The notes under the pieces are model-generated. The model was not told the origin of the DNA. It did not search any database and saw only the letters and a program-made list of their open reading frames with translations. Source: Cephalopachus bancanus (Eukaryota > Chordata > Mammalia > Primates > Tarsiidae). Taken from it: a stretch of 64,000 nucleotides of DNA. The position numbers were made by a program, and so were the translations under genes. The stretch covers positions 1,054,001-1,118,000 of the forward strand of contig JAPVLO010000574.1 in NCBI GenBank assembly GCA_027257055.1, given 5' to 3'. How positions within the stretch are numbered: the first letter of the stretch is position 1; every line of letters begins with the position of its first letter. This document shows, one piece after another, positions 1 to 11,413 of the stretch.

Positions 1-194
1 GAACAGGACAAGTAGAGAACTGGACTAGGAAAGAGGATATAGGCCCAGCATGCTTCTGCTGCACCACTCTATCTTGGCAAGGAAAAAGGAGATGTTAGTA
101 AAAGAATACAAAGTTTCAGTTAGACAGGATTAATAAGTTTTAGTGATTATTGCACTTCATGGCGAATATAGCAAACTATATTGTATATTCCACA
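1..194. other. Unrecognised flank
   Basis: AT-rich sequence without an open frame or repeat that I recognise. It flanks the 3' end of the minus-strand L1 that begins near 195. Confidence 0.5.
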
Positions 195-437
195 TTTTCT
201 TTTTTAAAATTTTATTTCACTGTAGAGATGTGGGGAGCAAGTAGGCTGCATGCAGGTGACATTTGGGACTCCAACTGGCACTCATTTCCCCTAGTTCTTG
301 ACCAGGTACCCTTTGTGTTGTTACATGCTCCTCCTCTGTCCCTCCCTACCCTGGCAGTGCCCAGTGACTGCAGATCCCTTCCTCGTGCTATTGTGCTTAA
401 TGTTCAGGTCCCACTATGAGTGAGGACATGTAGTATT

Positions 438-3400
438 CAGTTATTTGCTTGTGTGATAGATTTTAAGTATCTTGGCCTCCAGCTCCATCCAATTTGCTTT
501 AAAGTCCATGATGGCATTCTTATTTATGATTGCATAATACTCCATCATGCATAGGTACCACGTTTTCTTTATCCAGTCCACTTTCAATGAGCAATAAGGA
601 TGGTTCCTTGTTTTTGCTATAGTGAATAGCATGCGTGTGCAGGTGTCTTTTTGGTAGAACAATTTATGCTTCTTTGGTTATATTCCCAGGAGAGGTATTG
701 CTGGATTATATGAAAGATCAATTTTTAGTTCTTTTAAGAATTGCCACACTGCTTTCCAGAGTTTGAGCTAGCTTTCACTCCCATCAACAGTACAGAAATG
801 TTCTCTTTTCTCTGTGCCAACAACAGTCATTGTATGATTTATTAAAGCTGGTCATCTTTACTGGACTTAGGTGGTATTTCACTGTAGTTTTGATTTGCAT
901 TTATCTGATGATTAGTGAGCCTGACCATTTGTTCATGTATCTGTTGGCTGCTTGTATATCTTATTTAAAAGGTGTCTATTCATGTCCTTTGCCCACTTTT
1001 TAACAGTTTTTTTTTCTTTCAGTTTGAGCTCCTTGTGGCCTTTGTCAGATACATAATGAACAAATATTTTTTTCCCATTCTGTGAGTTCTCTCTTCATAC
1101 CCTTAATGGCTTATTTTGCAGTGCAAAAGCTTTTCAATTTGTTGAGGTCCCACTTGTCTATCTTAGCTTTTAAGGCATTTGGTTTGGGGAACTTGGTCAG
1201 AATTTGTTGCCTACTCCAATGTGTATAAGTGTGTTTCCTGGTTTGTTTTCTTTCTAGGATTCTTAAAGTTTGAGGTTTTACATTTAGGACTTTGATCCAT
1301 TTTGAGTTGATTTTTTTTTATACAGGGATATATAGTGGTCCAATTTTATTCTTCTGCATGTGGTCAGCCAGTTTTCCCAGCATTATTTGCTAAACATGGT
1401 CTCCTTTCCTCAGTGATTATTATTGGTGGGTTTGTCAAAGATGATTCAATTAAAAGATCATACTTTTGCTTCCAGATTCTCTGTCCTTTTCCATTGGTCT
1501 ATGTGTCTATTATTTTTCCAATACGAGGCTGTTGGAGTTACTGTAGCTTTGTAATGAAGTTTAAAGTCTGGGAAGTGTGATACCCCCTGCTTCATTCCTT
1601 TTGCTGAGGATAGTTTTGGCTATTTGTGCTCTTTTTTGTTTCCATGTGAATTTCTGTATTGTCATTTCCAGGTCTGAGAAAAATAATGTTGGTAATTTCG
1701 ATGAGTATGGCAATGAATCTGTATATTGTCTTGGTAATTTCGATGAGTATGGCATTGAATCTGTATATTGTCTTGGGTAAGATGGACATCTTGACAATAC
1801 TGTTTCTTCCAATTTATCAGTAAGGGATGTTTTTCCATTTTTTGTGTTATCTTTGATGTTTTTGAGCAGTGTTTTGTAATTCTTGTTGCAAAGGTCTTTC
1901 ACTTCTCTGGTTAGGTGGATGCCAAGGTATTTCTTTCTTTCTTTTTTTTTGTGGCTATTGTGAATGGGATTGTGCTTTTTATTTGGTTCTGGGTCTGCTT
2001 GGTGCTGGTGTATAGAAATGCAACTGTCTTTTACATGTTGATTTTTACCCCAAAACTTTACCAAAGCTGTTTATAAATGTGAGGAGGCTTTTGATGCACT
2101 CCCTCTGGTTTTCAAAGTATAGAATCATGTCATTCACCAAGAGAGATAGCTTAAGTTCCTCTTTACTTATTTGGATACCCCTGATTTCCTTTTCTTGCCT
2201 GATTGCTCTGGCAAGGACTTCCAGCATTATTTGAGCAGGAGGGATGAGAGTGGGCATTCGTGTCTTGCTTCTGTTCTCAAGGGAATACTTCCAACTTCTG
2301 CCCATTGAGCAAAATGCTGAATGTGGGTTTATCGTAGATGGACCTTACTGTTCTGAGAAATATTCCTTCTATGCTTAGGTACTGAAGAATTTTTATCAAG
2401 AAGGGATGCTGAATTTTGTCAAATTCTTTTTCTGCATCTAATGATAGAATCCTGTGGTTATTGTTTTTATATTTGTTAATTATTGAATTATGTTTATGAC
2501 CTTAAAAATGTTGAACCAGCCCTGCATCCCAGGAATGAAGCCTATCTGGTCATGAAAGATGATTCTTGATATGTGTTGTTAGATCCTATTTGCTAGAACC
2601 TTATTGATAATTTTTGCATCTATGTTCATTGAGAAGACTAGTCCGTAATTCTCTTTCTTTGTTGGATCTTTGCCAGGTTTTGGGTATCAATGTGATATTA
2701 GCTTCATAAAATGATTTAGGGAGAGTTCCATCTTTCTCAATTACCTGGAATACTTTAGATAAGATTTATATCAACTCCTCCTTGTATGTTTTGTAGAATT
2801 CAACTGGAAAGTCATCTGGTCTGGGGCTTTTTTGTTGGGTAGATGTCTTATGACAACATCGATTTCCTGAATTGTTACTATTCTGTTTAGGGTTTCAATT
2901 TCTTCTTGTTTCAACTGTGGGAGGTTGTGTGATGTTAGAAAATCTTCCATTTCCTTTTGATTTTCAAGTATATTTGCATACAGGTGTGCATAGTAGTATC
3001 TGATAATCTTTTGAATTTTTTCTGGGTAAGTTCTGATTTCGCCTTTTGTGTTTCTAATTTTGTTTGTTTGGAATTTCTGTCTCTTTTTTTTAGTCAATCT
3101 GAACATGGTCCATCAATCTTATTTATCCTTTTAAAGAACCAGTTTTTTATCATTGATTTTTTTAATGATATTTTTGTCTCCTATGCACTGCAGTTGGGAC
3201 TTTATCTTGGTGAGCTGGACTCTTCTGCTGAAGTTACAATTTTGGTGGTCTTGCCTTTCTAGCTCCCTTAAGTGTGATGTTAGTCTGTTTACTTGTGATC
3301 TTTCTGTTTTCTCGATGTGTTTGTGTGCAATGCTAAGAATTTTCCTCTTAATACTGCTTTCATGGCATCCCAGATATTCTGATAAGTGCATCTTTGTTTT

Positions 3401-4224
3401 CACTTTTTTTCAGAAAACTTTTTATTTCTATCTTGCTTTTCATGTTGACACAGAAGTTGTTCGGCAACATGTTGTTTAGTGTTTATGTCTTTGTGTGTTT
3501 TGGGGTAATCTTCTTCGTGAGAATATTTATTTTTATTACACTGGATCTGAGAATATACATGGTATTATTTCTACCTTTGAATTTGTTTATGCTTGATTTG
3601 TGTCTGAGAATGTGATCAATTTTGGAGTACGTTCCATGTGCTGATAAGTCGAATGTATACTCTGTAGTTATTGGGTGTAGTGTTCTGTAGATGTCTATTA
3701 AGCCCATTTGGTTGAGTGACAAGTTGAGGTTTTGGATGTCCTTATTGGTTTTTTGACTCAGTGATCTATCTAGAGCTGTTAGTGGGGTATTTAAGCCACT
3801 AGCTATGACTATGTGAGAGTTAATGTCCTCTGAGTTTTCATAGTAGTTAATTTATGAAAGTTGGTACTCCTGTGTTGGGTGCATATATGGTTAGGATAGA
3901 TATTTCTTGCTGTTGGATTGAGCCTTTTATCATTATGTAGTAATTTTCTGTGTCCTTTAAAACTTTTGATGGCTTGAATGCTGCTCTAATATTAAAATAT
4001 CTATTCCTGCTTTCTTCAGTTTTTCATTTGCCTGAAAATTTATTTTTCAGACTCCAACTTTGAGCCTCTGGGTGTCCTTTACAATGACATGAGTTTCCTG
4101 GAGGCAGCAGATGGTTAGAGTGTGCTTTTTTATCCAGTTTTTTCACTCTATGTCTTTTCAGTGGTTCACTTCATCCATTCATGTTCAAGTTGATTATTGA
4201 AATGTTAGAGTTTACCTGGGCCAT
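438..4224 (-). pseudogene. L1 ORF2 remnant (endonuclease-reverse transcriptase)
   Basis: ORF2p normally nicks target DNA and reverse-transcribes L1 RNA at the nick. The start is placed at the minus-strand ATG at 4224, followed by the family-typical N-terminus (ISIINLNMNG). Recognisable in order are: endonuclease about 3480-3722 with 'DIYRTLHP' and 'TYSKIDHI'; linker about 2771-3403 with '[10 protein letters not shown]'; RT about 2045-2305 ('[15 protein letters not shown]'); and the C-terminal segment 441-662 ('CTRMLFTIAKT', 'WIKKTW', 'MMEYYAII'). Multiple frameshifts and stops separate these blocks, and the FADD box is replaced by LVND. A 42-bp in-frame tandem duplication lies at 1691-1774. 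Confidence 0.9.
1691..1774. repeat. 42-bp tandem duplication inside L1 ORF2
   Basis: Units 1691-1732 and 1733-1774 are identical except for one base. On the minus strand each encodes the same 14 residues (RQYTDSxPYSSKLP), so the duplication preserves frame. Confidence 0.93.
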
Positions 4225-4353
4225 GGAACTCTAAAGGGATTGCTTTGCTTCCTTTTAACTTCTGTATTTATATAGGTGTGTGTGTGTTTATTTTTGTGGG
4301 TGCTCTGTACTGTCTGTTAACTCTGTGTTGCTTGTACTTTCATGATGGATGTG

Positions 4354-4355
<2 letters not shown>

Positions 4356-4396
<41 letters not shown>
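4356..4396. repeat. (TG)n microsatellite
   Basis: About 20 uninterrupted TG dinucleotides, located at the ORF1 end / inter-ORF junction of the minus-strand L1. Confidence 0.98.
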
Positions 4397-4397
<1 letters not shown>

Positions 4398-5388
4398 CCT
4401 GTCATTCTTAAGCATCTTCTGAAGGACTGGTCTGGAGACAGCATATTCTTTTAGGGATTGAATGTTTGTGAAAATTTTTAATTTTCCATCACTGATGAAA
4501 CTTAGCTTAGCAGGGTATAAAATTATTGATTGGAATTGCCTATCTTTAGCAACAATTAAAAATTGAACTCCAGTCTCTTCTAACTTGTTGCATTTCTACA
4601 GGTAAGTCTGGAGCAATTCTCCCTGGTAGGTAGACTGACTTTTCTTTATCATTGCCTTTAGAATTTTTTTCTTTTATGCTTGTTTACTTTGTGGAGACAG
4701 ATTACTATGTTTCTAAGGTCTTCTCATATGATATCTTGTGGAGGTTCTCTGAATCTCTTGTGCTTCAATAGTCATGACTCTAGCAAGATGAGGAAAGTTT
4801 TCTTGGATGACCACATGGAATTCATGCTCCAAAATTTCTCTGTATTTCTTTCTGTTTCAGGGATGCCAGTCAGGCATAGGTTTGGTTCTTTAACATAATC
4901 GCACACCCCTTGGAGGCTTTATTCCTTCTTTTTTGAATTTTTTTTCATAATTTAAGAGATTGGGTTAATTCCATATTTTAGTCTTCCAGCTCTGAGATTA
5001 TTTCTTCTTCTTGGTTAATTTTGCTCCTTATGCTTGTTAGTTTGTTATTTAATTTAAGATTAGAGTTCTTTATTTTCTTTATTTCAAAATAGACTTTTTT
5101 GAAATTGGCCAACTCTGTCACAATTTTATTGACTTTTCTTTCTTGTTCCTCTTGTTTCTTGTTAGTTTTTGCCATCCAATCTCTGATTTTTGTGACTATC
5201 CCCTGGGTCAGGTTGTTCTGGGAGGTTCCCATTGTTTGTGCTCTGATAGCTATTTTTTGGAGCACTGTCTCTTTATCACTCTGGAGGTTACCTATGTATT
5301 TCAATTGATTTTCTTCTTATCCATGATAGGTCTCTTTTCCTTCTCAAGAATTCCATCACTCAGTGTGAGAAAGAGAGAAGCATTCATT
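4390..5388 (-). pseudogene. L1 ORF1 remnant (RNA-binding chaperone)
   Basis: ORF1p trimerises through a coiled coil and coats L1 RNA. The minus-strand frame 4978-5304 is rich in Lys, Glu and Gln with heptad-like spacing (for example 'KKQEEQERKVNKIV'), as expected for the coiled coil. The C-terminal domain is visible near 4400-4500 as 'SFISDGKLKIF' and 'RPVLQKMLKN', matching the family's 'SFISEGE...RPALQE' block. Frames are broken. The very end runs into a (TG)n microsatellite. Confidence 0.85.
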
Positions 5389-5484
5389 TCTGCTGCTGGC
5401 TCTTCCCTGTGGCAGGATAGCATAATTGCAGGTTCTCTCTCCCTTGGCTAAACTAGTCAAACTGGCTTTCAGCCCCTGTTTTGC

Positions 5485-6068
5485 TGGAAGTGGGTGAACC
5501 AACTTGTCTTATAATCACTCTCCCCTCTCTTTCACTGAGCAGAGCCTCCAACTCTGTCTGAGCCTGGAACAGGACTGGGGGTGGGGCACCCAGAATCTCA
5601 CACCTGACATTGCTTTCTGCTTTCTGTGTGTACAAGGGGACCCTTGCTCTGTGCCAGGTATATTGGTGGCTGGGTCCCTACTCTGCCCTGCTTGGCACAA
5701 GAGCCACTGGTCTGCTTTTCCACTAGCTGCTGGTGGCAGCCATGCCAGCCAGATTCACTCCGCAAGGAGTTCTCGTCCGGCCTGGGAAAAGCCACCATGG
5801 TGGCAGTGGTGGAGGGGAAGGTCCATTCCCTATTTCTCTTGGACTTTGGTTGCCCCCTGCTGTGCCCTGACCAAGGCTCTTCTTCCATGTGACTGATGGC
5901 TTGTATATGTGTGGAAGGAGTTGAACTGACTCAAAATGTCTTAGAATCACTCACCTTTCTCCTTTACCCAGTAAAGATACTGAATTTGCCCAAGCCTGAA
6001 ACAGGGCAGGGGGTGGGGATCCTGGGGTTCCATGTCTGCCATTGTTTTCTGGTATTTATATTTTTATA
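5485..6068 (-). repeat. Two diverged repeat units in the L1 5' UTR
   Basis: The blocks at about 5505-5630 and 5938-6062 align in the same order: an 'AATCACTC' pyrimidine stretch, 'AGCCTGRAACAGG', 'GGGGGTGGGG', then 'GCMATTG-TTTCTG'. They lie about 430 bp apart. This region is GC-richer than its surroundings, as expected for an L1 promoter. Tandem promoter monomers are known in some L1 lineages; here I infer an internal duplication in this family. Confidence 0.6.
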
Positions 6069-6085
6069 TGCAGGAAGTGCTATAT

Positions 6086-6655
6086 CAAAATGTTTATGAA
6101 AGTGAATATATAAATTGAGGCAAGTATGTGGGGAAAGTTCAGATATGGAAGACAGTCATTTTGCAGTTGTAACAATAATTTGTATAGGCTTATTGAAACT
6201 TTTGATCAATTTATCATGGCATCAGTTCAGTATACTTACCATTTAAAGGGGTATCTCAAGAATAGGCATATTCAATAAACACTTGACTGAGAAGCAGAAC
6301 TAAAACCAAATGAGAAAATAGGCACATTAATGTTGAATTAGAGGTTGAGTTGCGTAACCTCCTAAGTTGCCCAGGATAGTATGCTTTATGCCTGTTGTCC
6401 TTGCATAATTTTTAATTGTTCCTTTTGTTCTACTTTGAGAATCTCTAGTTTAAAGATTAAAGTATTTGTTCACACAAGTTATAGTTTGGAAAGAAATTAG
6501 TGTGAAACTTTAAAGTAGCACTTGCAATGTTATCCAAAAGAATTTAAACTGATCCTTCAACAGTGATATTTAATGGTCAATTTTTTTTATCTTTTTGTAT
6601 TCTTAGGAATTTTCCAGGATACTGAACACCCAGATGTTCCAAAGAAGTATGAAAG
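6086..6655. other. Unrecognised AT-rich interval
   Basis: No coding or repeat signature seen. Probably unique or too diverged to recognise by eye. Confidence 0.4.
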
Positions 6656-6800
6656 TTAAAATTTAATTCAACAAATATCTATTTAGCACTTGCTATATGC
6701 AAAAAATAATCCTAGATGCTGTAGGAAAAGCAATAAGATAAAAAATAGTCTTTGCCTTCAAGGAGATTAAAATTTCTTAGAAGAGGCAAGGCAAGGACAA
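6656..6800 (-). mobile_element. L2 LINE 3'-end fragment
   Basis: 'TTCAACAAATATCTATTTAG' followed by 'GCACTTGCTATATGC' and 'CTAGATGCTGTAGG' is the reverse complement of the ancient L2 3' end ('...GGCACATAGTAGGTGCTCAATAAATATTTGTTGAA'-type). Heavily diverged, as expected for a pre-eutherian element. Confidence 0.6.
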
Positions 6801-7302
6801 AAATAACTATGACAGAAGACAAACTAAGGTCCCCTAAAATACCCCAGAAAACACATGTAAGCCCTCAAAAATGAAGAAAAAGAAGACATATAACTAGAGG
6901 CGAAAGAAAGGATTTATAGAAAAAATAATATTCAGAACAGAATTTAAAGGATAGGTAAGATTTTGATACCTGGACATAATGAAGCTGCAGAAAGAATGCC
7001 AGGAATGATTAGCAAAAATAAACAAAAAAAGGCAAAATAGTGGCATTTGAACATTAATAGGGTTTAAGTATGTAAATAAGGCTAAAATCAGAAAACTGTG
7101 GTTTGACTTTGTATTGCAGAGGGATTTGTAAACCAGGGTGATATACCTTGCCTTAACTTGGTAGGTAAGAGGAGGCAATAGTGTTTTCTTTTCTTTTGAT
7201 ATTTCTTTCTTTCTTTACTTCTTTCTTTCTTTGTAAAAAGTCCAATTGTTTATATTGTGACCATATAGGGAAAATACAACATACTAACTAAAAATCATTA
7301 TT
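6801..7302. other. Unrecognised interval with a (TTTC)n tract
   Basis: Purine-rich, AT-rich sequence. A short interrupted (TTTC)n/(CTTT)n run lies at about 7186-7228. No gene signature. Confidence 0.5.
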
Positions 7303-7465
7303 TTTCTTTTTTATATATATTTTATTTTAAAGATGTAGAGTATAATTCAAGATTTGGTATACAAGTAGACATTGTACAGGTAAAATTTGGGCCTTCCTTT
7401 GGTACCCACTTTGCCAGGTTTGAGATCAGGTATCCTTATTGATGTTATGCTCCACTCCCCAAAAA
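7303..7465 (-). mobile_element. 5'-truncated L1 3'-end fragment
   Basis: A T-rich start, then 'TAGAGTATAATTCAAG', 'TTTGGTATACAAGTAGAC' and 'ACAGGTAAAATTTGGGCC', resembles the antisense 3' UTR end seen at 11430 and 56440 in this window. Ends are approximate. Confidence 0.6.
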
Positions 7466-9473
7466 AGCATAACTCTTATGTGTGAGTTTAAAATGATTTC
7501 TTCCACAAGAATACCCTTGTCTACAAGAAGGAGAGAAAGAAGATAATTAAAGGCTCTGGTCTATATAATCTTAATGCTGATTTAGCATGTTTTTACTTTT
7601 TCAAGATAAAATAGGGTAGTTTCTTTCTCTATTTAAAATTCATACTAGGTTCTATTAATATTTTATTTTGACTAAACAAGAAAATGCTATTTAAAAACAT
7701 TCTACTCACATTCTATGCAAAATCAATAAAAAGAAGCTCACGTGTAGATATAGCCTAGAAAACGTTAAATTATGAAAATAAAGATAATATTCTATCACCA
7801 TCTAAGCGAACAACTTATTTTTTCTGTCCCCACCCCCAATACAGAATGATACAATAATCTTTAGTCAGTAATAGTGACTAATTCAGATAGATTTTTAAAC
7901 TTAGTGGTGGGGTATTCTATTAAAATGATAATACACACTTAAAAATCCTTGACATGTGTGAGCAAATAGATAAGTGTATAAATAAAAACAACAAAACAGA
8001 GTTTGCAAAGAACTTTTAATAGGGAAGTATGATGTCAAAAGTAAATGAAATTAAATACAGATGATTTATACAATAATAACCTGGAGGGAGATATGCATTT
8101 TACAGATAAAAAAACTGAGACTTGACATAGACCTGATCTTCTTAGGGGAACATATTAAAACTTGTAGAAATTAATGTATGGATTCATTTTGGTGAAAATT
8201 AAAACATTTGTAGAGGAACCATATACTTGTTAACTTTTAATTCATTATTTTGTATTTTACTATTGTAAAATTTATTCCATTTTGCTGTGGTCTTTTACAT
8301 TTAAAATCCAATCTTGTATTTAAATAATTTTATGCAAACATGTACTTCTGTTTGATCTTTTTATTAATTTTTTCCTGATACATAATTAACTCACAGTGAT
8401 CTCTTTTATCTGAACAATCAAATGGTATTCATATCAATGGCATATCTTGCTTTCAAAATGTTTCTGTATCATTTATTTTGTTTTCTTACACACAGACACA
8501 TCAGTCAACCATATGGTAAAGCAACCTTTTCTATCTTTCATATATATTGTCTTCCATTTAATCACCTTCATCTTTCTTTCTTCTTTTCCCCTGAACCCTA
8601 GGAATATTTATGTCACTGATTCCATTTTATATAGTTGTACTTCTGCGTTTTGATTCTTCAAAATAAGTTCAAATTTTGTAATGGTCTAATTTTTCTTTTT
8701 AATTTTTATCTCTTAGTTATAACCACTCTTTTTATATATTAATCTATTTTATTACTTCTTTTTTCTGTAATTTGAAACTTACATTCCTTGCCTTGATAGT
8801 TTAAAGCAATTATTGTCTAAATTTGCTTTTGTTTCCTCACATAAATCTTCCAGAGTATGCTCTCCATTCATATTCTTATGCTGTATATTTATTTTTTTCA
8901 AAAAGTTGTGGGAGTTTTTATTGATCTTACTTTTTTCACTCATCTTTGAATGGAGCAGGTCTATTTATCATTGTTCTCCAAAGAATTTTGTATTTGATCT
9001 CCTTCTTGTTTATCTAGAGATTATTGAAATACTAAAGCTAAAGGGCTGAGTTGACTATTTCTATTACATGTTTAGTCATTCTGTTGTCTGGCATAAAAGA
9101 GAGTGGTAGTTGGCAGGATCTGAGCCTTTTGGGTATCTCTAATCAGAAAATTAATTTGTGTATTCTTTCTAAACATATGAAAACTTTGCATCTAGGGCCA
9201 TTTTTTGTTTATTTGTTTGTTTTGAGTATATATTCTCCCACTGATGTTATCCTTTGGTTTTCATTTGAATTCTGCATTTTAAGTGAGCTGGCCAAGTTGT
9301 TAAAATGTTGGTTTGGATTGTATTACCTTAAGTTGGGAATATTTTGTTTGATTTGGTTATGTGTATTTTTCCTATAAACTTGTCTTTGTTTCACTGACAT
9401 TTATCTTTACCATGAAAATGTCTCTGATGAAACTCTTTTCTCTCATACCCCTTATTTTCTTTTCCAGTCTTCA
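7466..9473. other. Unrecognised AT-rich interval
   Basis: About 2 kb of AT-rich sequence. Short open frames near 8447, 8813 and 9051 are dominated by Phe, Leu, Ile and Ser from T-rich DNA and show no domain. It forms the left flank of the retroviral insertion that begins at 9474. Confidence 0.45.
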
Positions 9474-10380
9474 TGTTCTGGTAGAACTAGACCAACTGCT
9501 TTCTCTTGTGATCAATCAGAAACTAAAGGCAGCAGGCTGGGGAAAAAATGGAGTTTATTTCTGTGACCAAGGAAACAGGAAAGAAGTTCACATAATTGCT
9601 GGAATTTGTTCAAAGAGACACACCTTACTTTCAGTATTTATAATCAAACACTCATTCTTACCTACCTTAACTAACAAAACCTATGCATAGCGAGATCATT
9701 ACTCAATGTTTTAGCAGATTTTCCTTTTCTTGTGACCATTGACACATACTGGAGTTCAGATAAGATCTGAAAGAGCCAGCTTTTATTTTTTATTTATTTA
9801 TTTTTTTAAAATAATCTCATTTTTTTGAGGTTCCAATCCCTTTTGATAATTTTCATCTACCACACTTACTATTTATTACACACGAAACAATAAATGTGTA
9901 ATGTAATATAACTGATTAATGATTAAACTTTTAACATTTAAAGTTACATGAGAGGGGGGTGTACATTCTGAAGATTAATTAGCACTCCCAAGAAACTAAG
10001 TGTTTCACCAGAGTCCCAGAAATTCCACTTCAGAAGAGTTTGGAGATTTATTTAAATTTCAGCTGCTTCTTCAAAGTATGCTCAGCTCCTCCATGCTCTG
10101 TAAATAACTGCTAGTATTTACAGTTACTAGCAGTTTTATTAAATAAGATTGATCTACAAGCAGATTTAGATTTAGATATCTTATAGAAAGGAAGGAAGGA
10201 TGTAACATCCTGAGGGAGGTGCAAGGCAATGAAAGGGATAAATGTTCACTTTTAAATCTAAGTGGCCTTTCTATTTAGCATTGTTAAGCATTGTAGAATA
10301 AAGAGTACAAACTAGTTTTATTATTCTATTAAGAACTACTCTTGTCATAAACCAGCAACCTTTTGTTTCAGCCTATAACA
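9474..10380 (-). repeat. 3' LTR of the minus-strand ERV
   Basis: The block shares extended similarity with 16569-17783, for example 'GGTAGAACTAGACC', 'ATGGAGTTTATTTCTGT', 'CAGCTGCTTCTTCAAAGTAT' and 'AAGAACTAC'. It is bounded by TGTT and AACA. The minus-strand polyadenylation hexamer lies at 9554-9559. Confidence 0.75.
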
Positions 10381-11205
10381 TTCCTCATTGTCAGTTAGGT
10401 GCGTACTTTCTATCATAGGGTAGTTGTTCCTTTTAGCTTAAACAACTGAGCAACTATTCCCTGTGTTTTCTTGCATTGTGTATAGTTTTGGTCTATGACA
10501 AAAGCTCAGAAGCTTTAATCATAGAAGATATATAAAACAACAATTTGCATAATAAAACAGTCATTAATAATTTATGTATACCAGAAGAGATACTTCTTAA
10601 GCCAGAGGGAATCTGCAAAAACAAATTAGAAAACCTGTTTAAAGTTCCATCAAAGACCCAACTGAAAGTGCACAGTGCATTATAGTCTTTGATCTGATGA
10701 TCTGAAGGGCAGTCTTCAGCATTCAGACATGGTAGAAGTTGTTCACCAAAGTTGCTCCAGATTCTTTAGTTTGTTCTTCTTTGTCTAGTATATGATGTTA
10801 TGCCAGAGTCAGGTTGGAAAACAATAGGGTAATAATATCCTACAATTCTGTCTGGTGAGTTCTTATCAGCTGTGACTCCACAAGCCTCTTACTTAGGAAC
10901 TTGAATAAAAGGAAAAGGTCATATTTAGTCTTCAGTTTCCCCCACTGGCTAATATTACTTATCAGAATGCGTGTGTAGACCAAAAAGCAAAAGGAGCTTC
11001 CACATCACTAGGAAGGCTCATTCCTAAGGTTTTCTATTCCGTTTACCTGGTGAGGTCCCATGGAGCTGGGAGGCATATTTCTAGAACTGTCTATCTTGCT
11101 TCATATCAGTGATATTGGATTTTGGGAGAAGGCCATGATCTGAACTAATTTTATAGCCAATTGTTTAAGGGAGAGAGAGTCATGCCTAGAGTTTAGTTTA
11201 AAATG
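10381..11205. other. ERV interior, unrecognised
   Basis: Sequence between the 3' LTR and the nested L1. No retroviral protein or long frame is recognisable on either strand. The polypurine tract expected at the LTR edge is reduced to a short 'AATGAGGAA' on the minus strand. Confidence 0.45.
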
Positions 11206-11212
11206 AAACCCC

Positions 11213-11413
11213 CAGCATGTGGTCAGCCAGTTTTCCCAGTACCATTTGCTGAATAGGTTCTCCTCTCCCGAGTGGTTAGTGGCGGAAGCTTTGTTGAAGA
11301 CGAGTTGGTTGAGAAATTTAGATTTTGCTTCTGGAATCTCTATCCTGTTCCATTGGTCTACGTGTCTATTGTACCAATACCAGGTTGTTTTGATTATTGT
11401 AACTTTACAATAA
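11213..11413 (-). mobile_element. L1 ORF2 internal fragment
   Basis: About 200 bp starting 'CATGTGGTCAGCCAGTTTTC' and including 'CATTGGTCTACGTGTCTATT' equal the antisense ORF2 segment that recurs at 12605-12785. It lacks an L1 3' end and abuts the 3' end of the twin-primed L1 at about 11414. It may be a separate older insertion or a by-product of the same event. Confidence 0.75.

Larger units (their letters stand above)
195..6085 (-). mobile_element. Near full-length decayed L1 (LINE-1)
   Basis: Autonomous non-LTR retrotransposon read on the minus strand: 5' UTR about 5390-6085, ORF1 remnant about 4390-5388, ORF2 remnant 438-4224, and 3' UTR about 195-437. The 3' UTR antisense shows the family's pyrimidine-rich stretch, and the A-tail appears as a T-rich run near 185-215. 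Translated minus-strand pieces give recognisable L1 endonuclease, reverse-transcriptase (RT) and C-terminal segments in the right order but in shifting frames with stops. The RT catalytic box reads LVND instead of FADD, so the copy is dead. The 5' UTR holds two diverged repeat units. I found no clear target-site duplication, so both ends are approximate. Confidence 0.93.
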
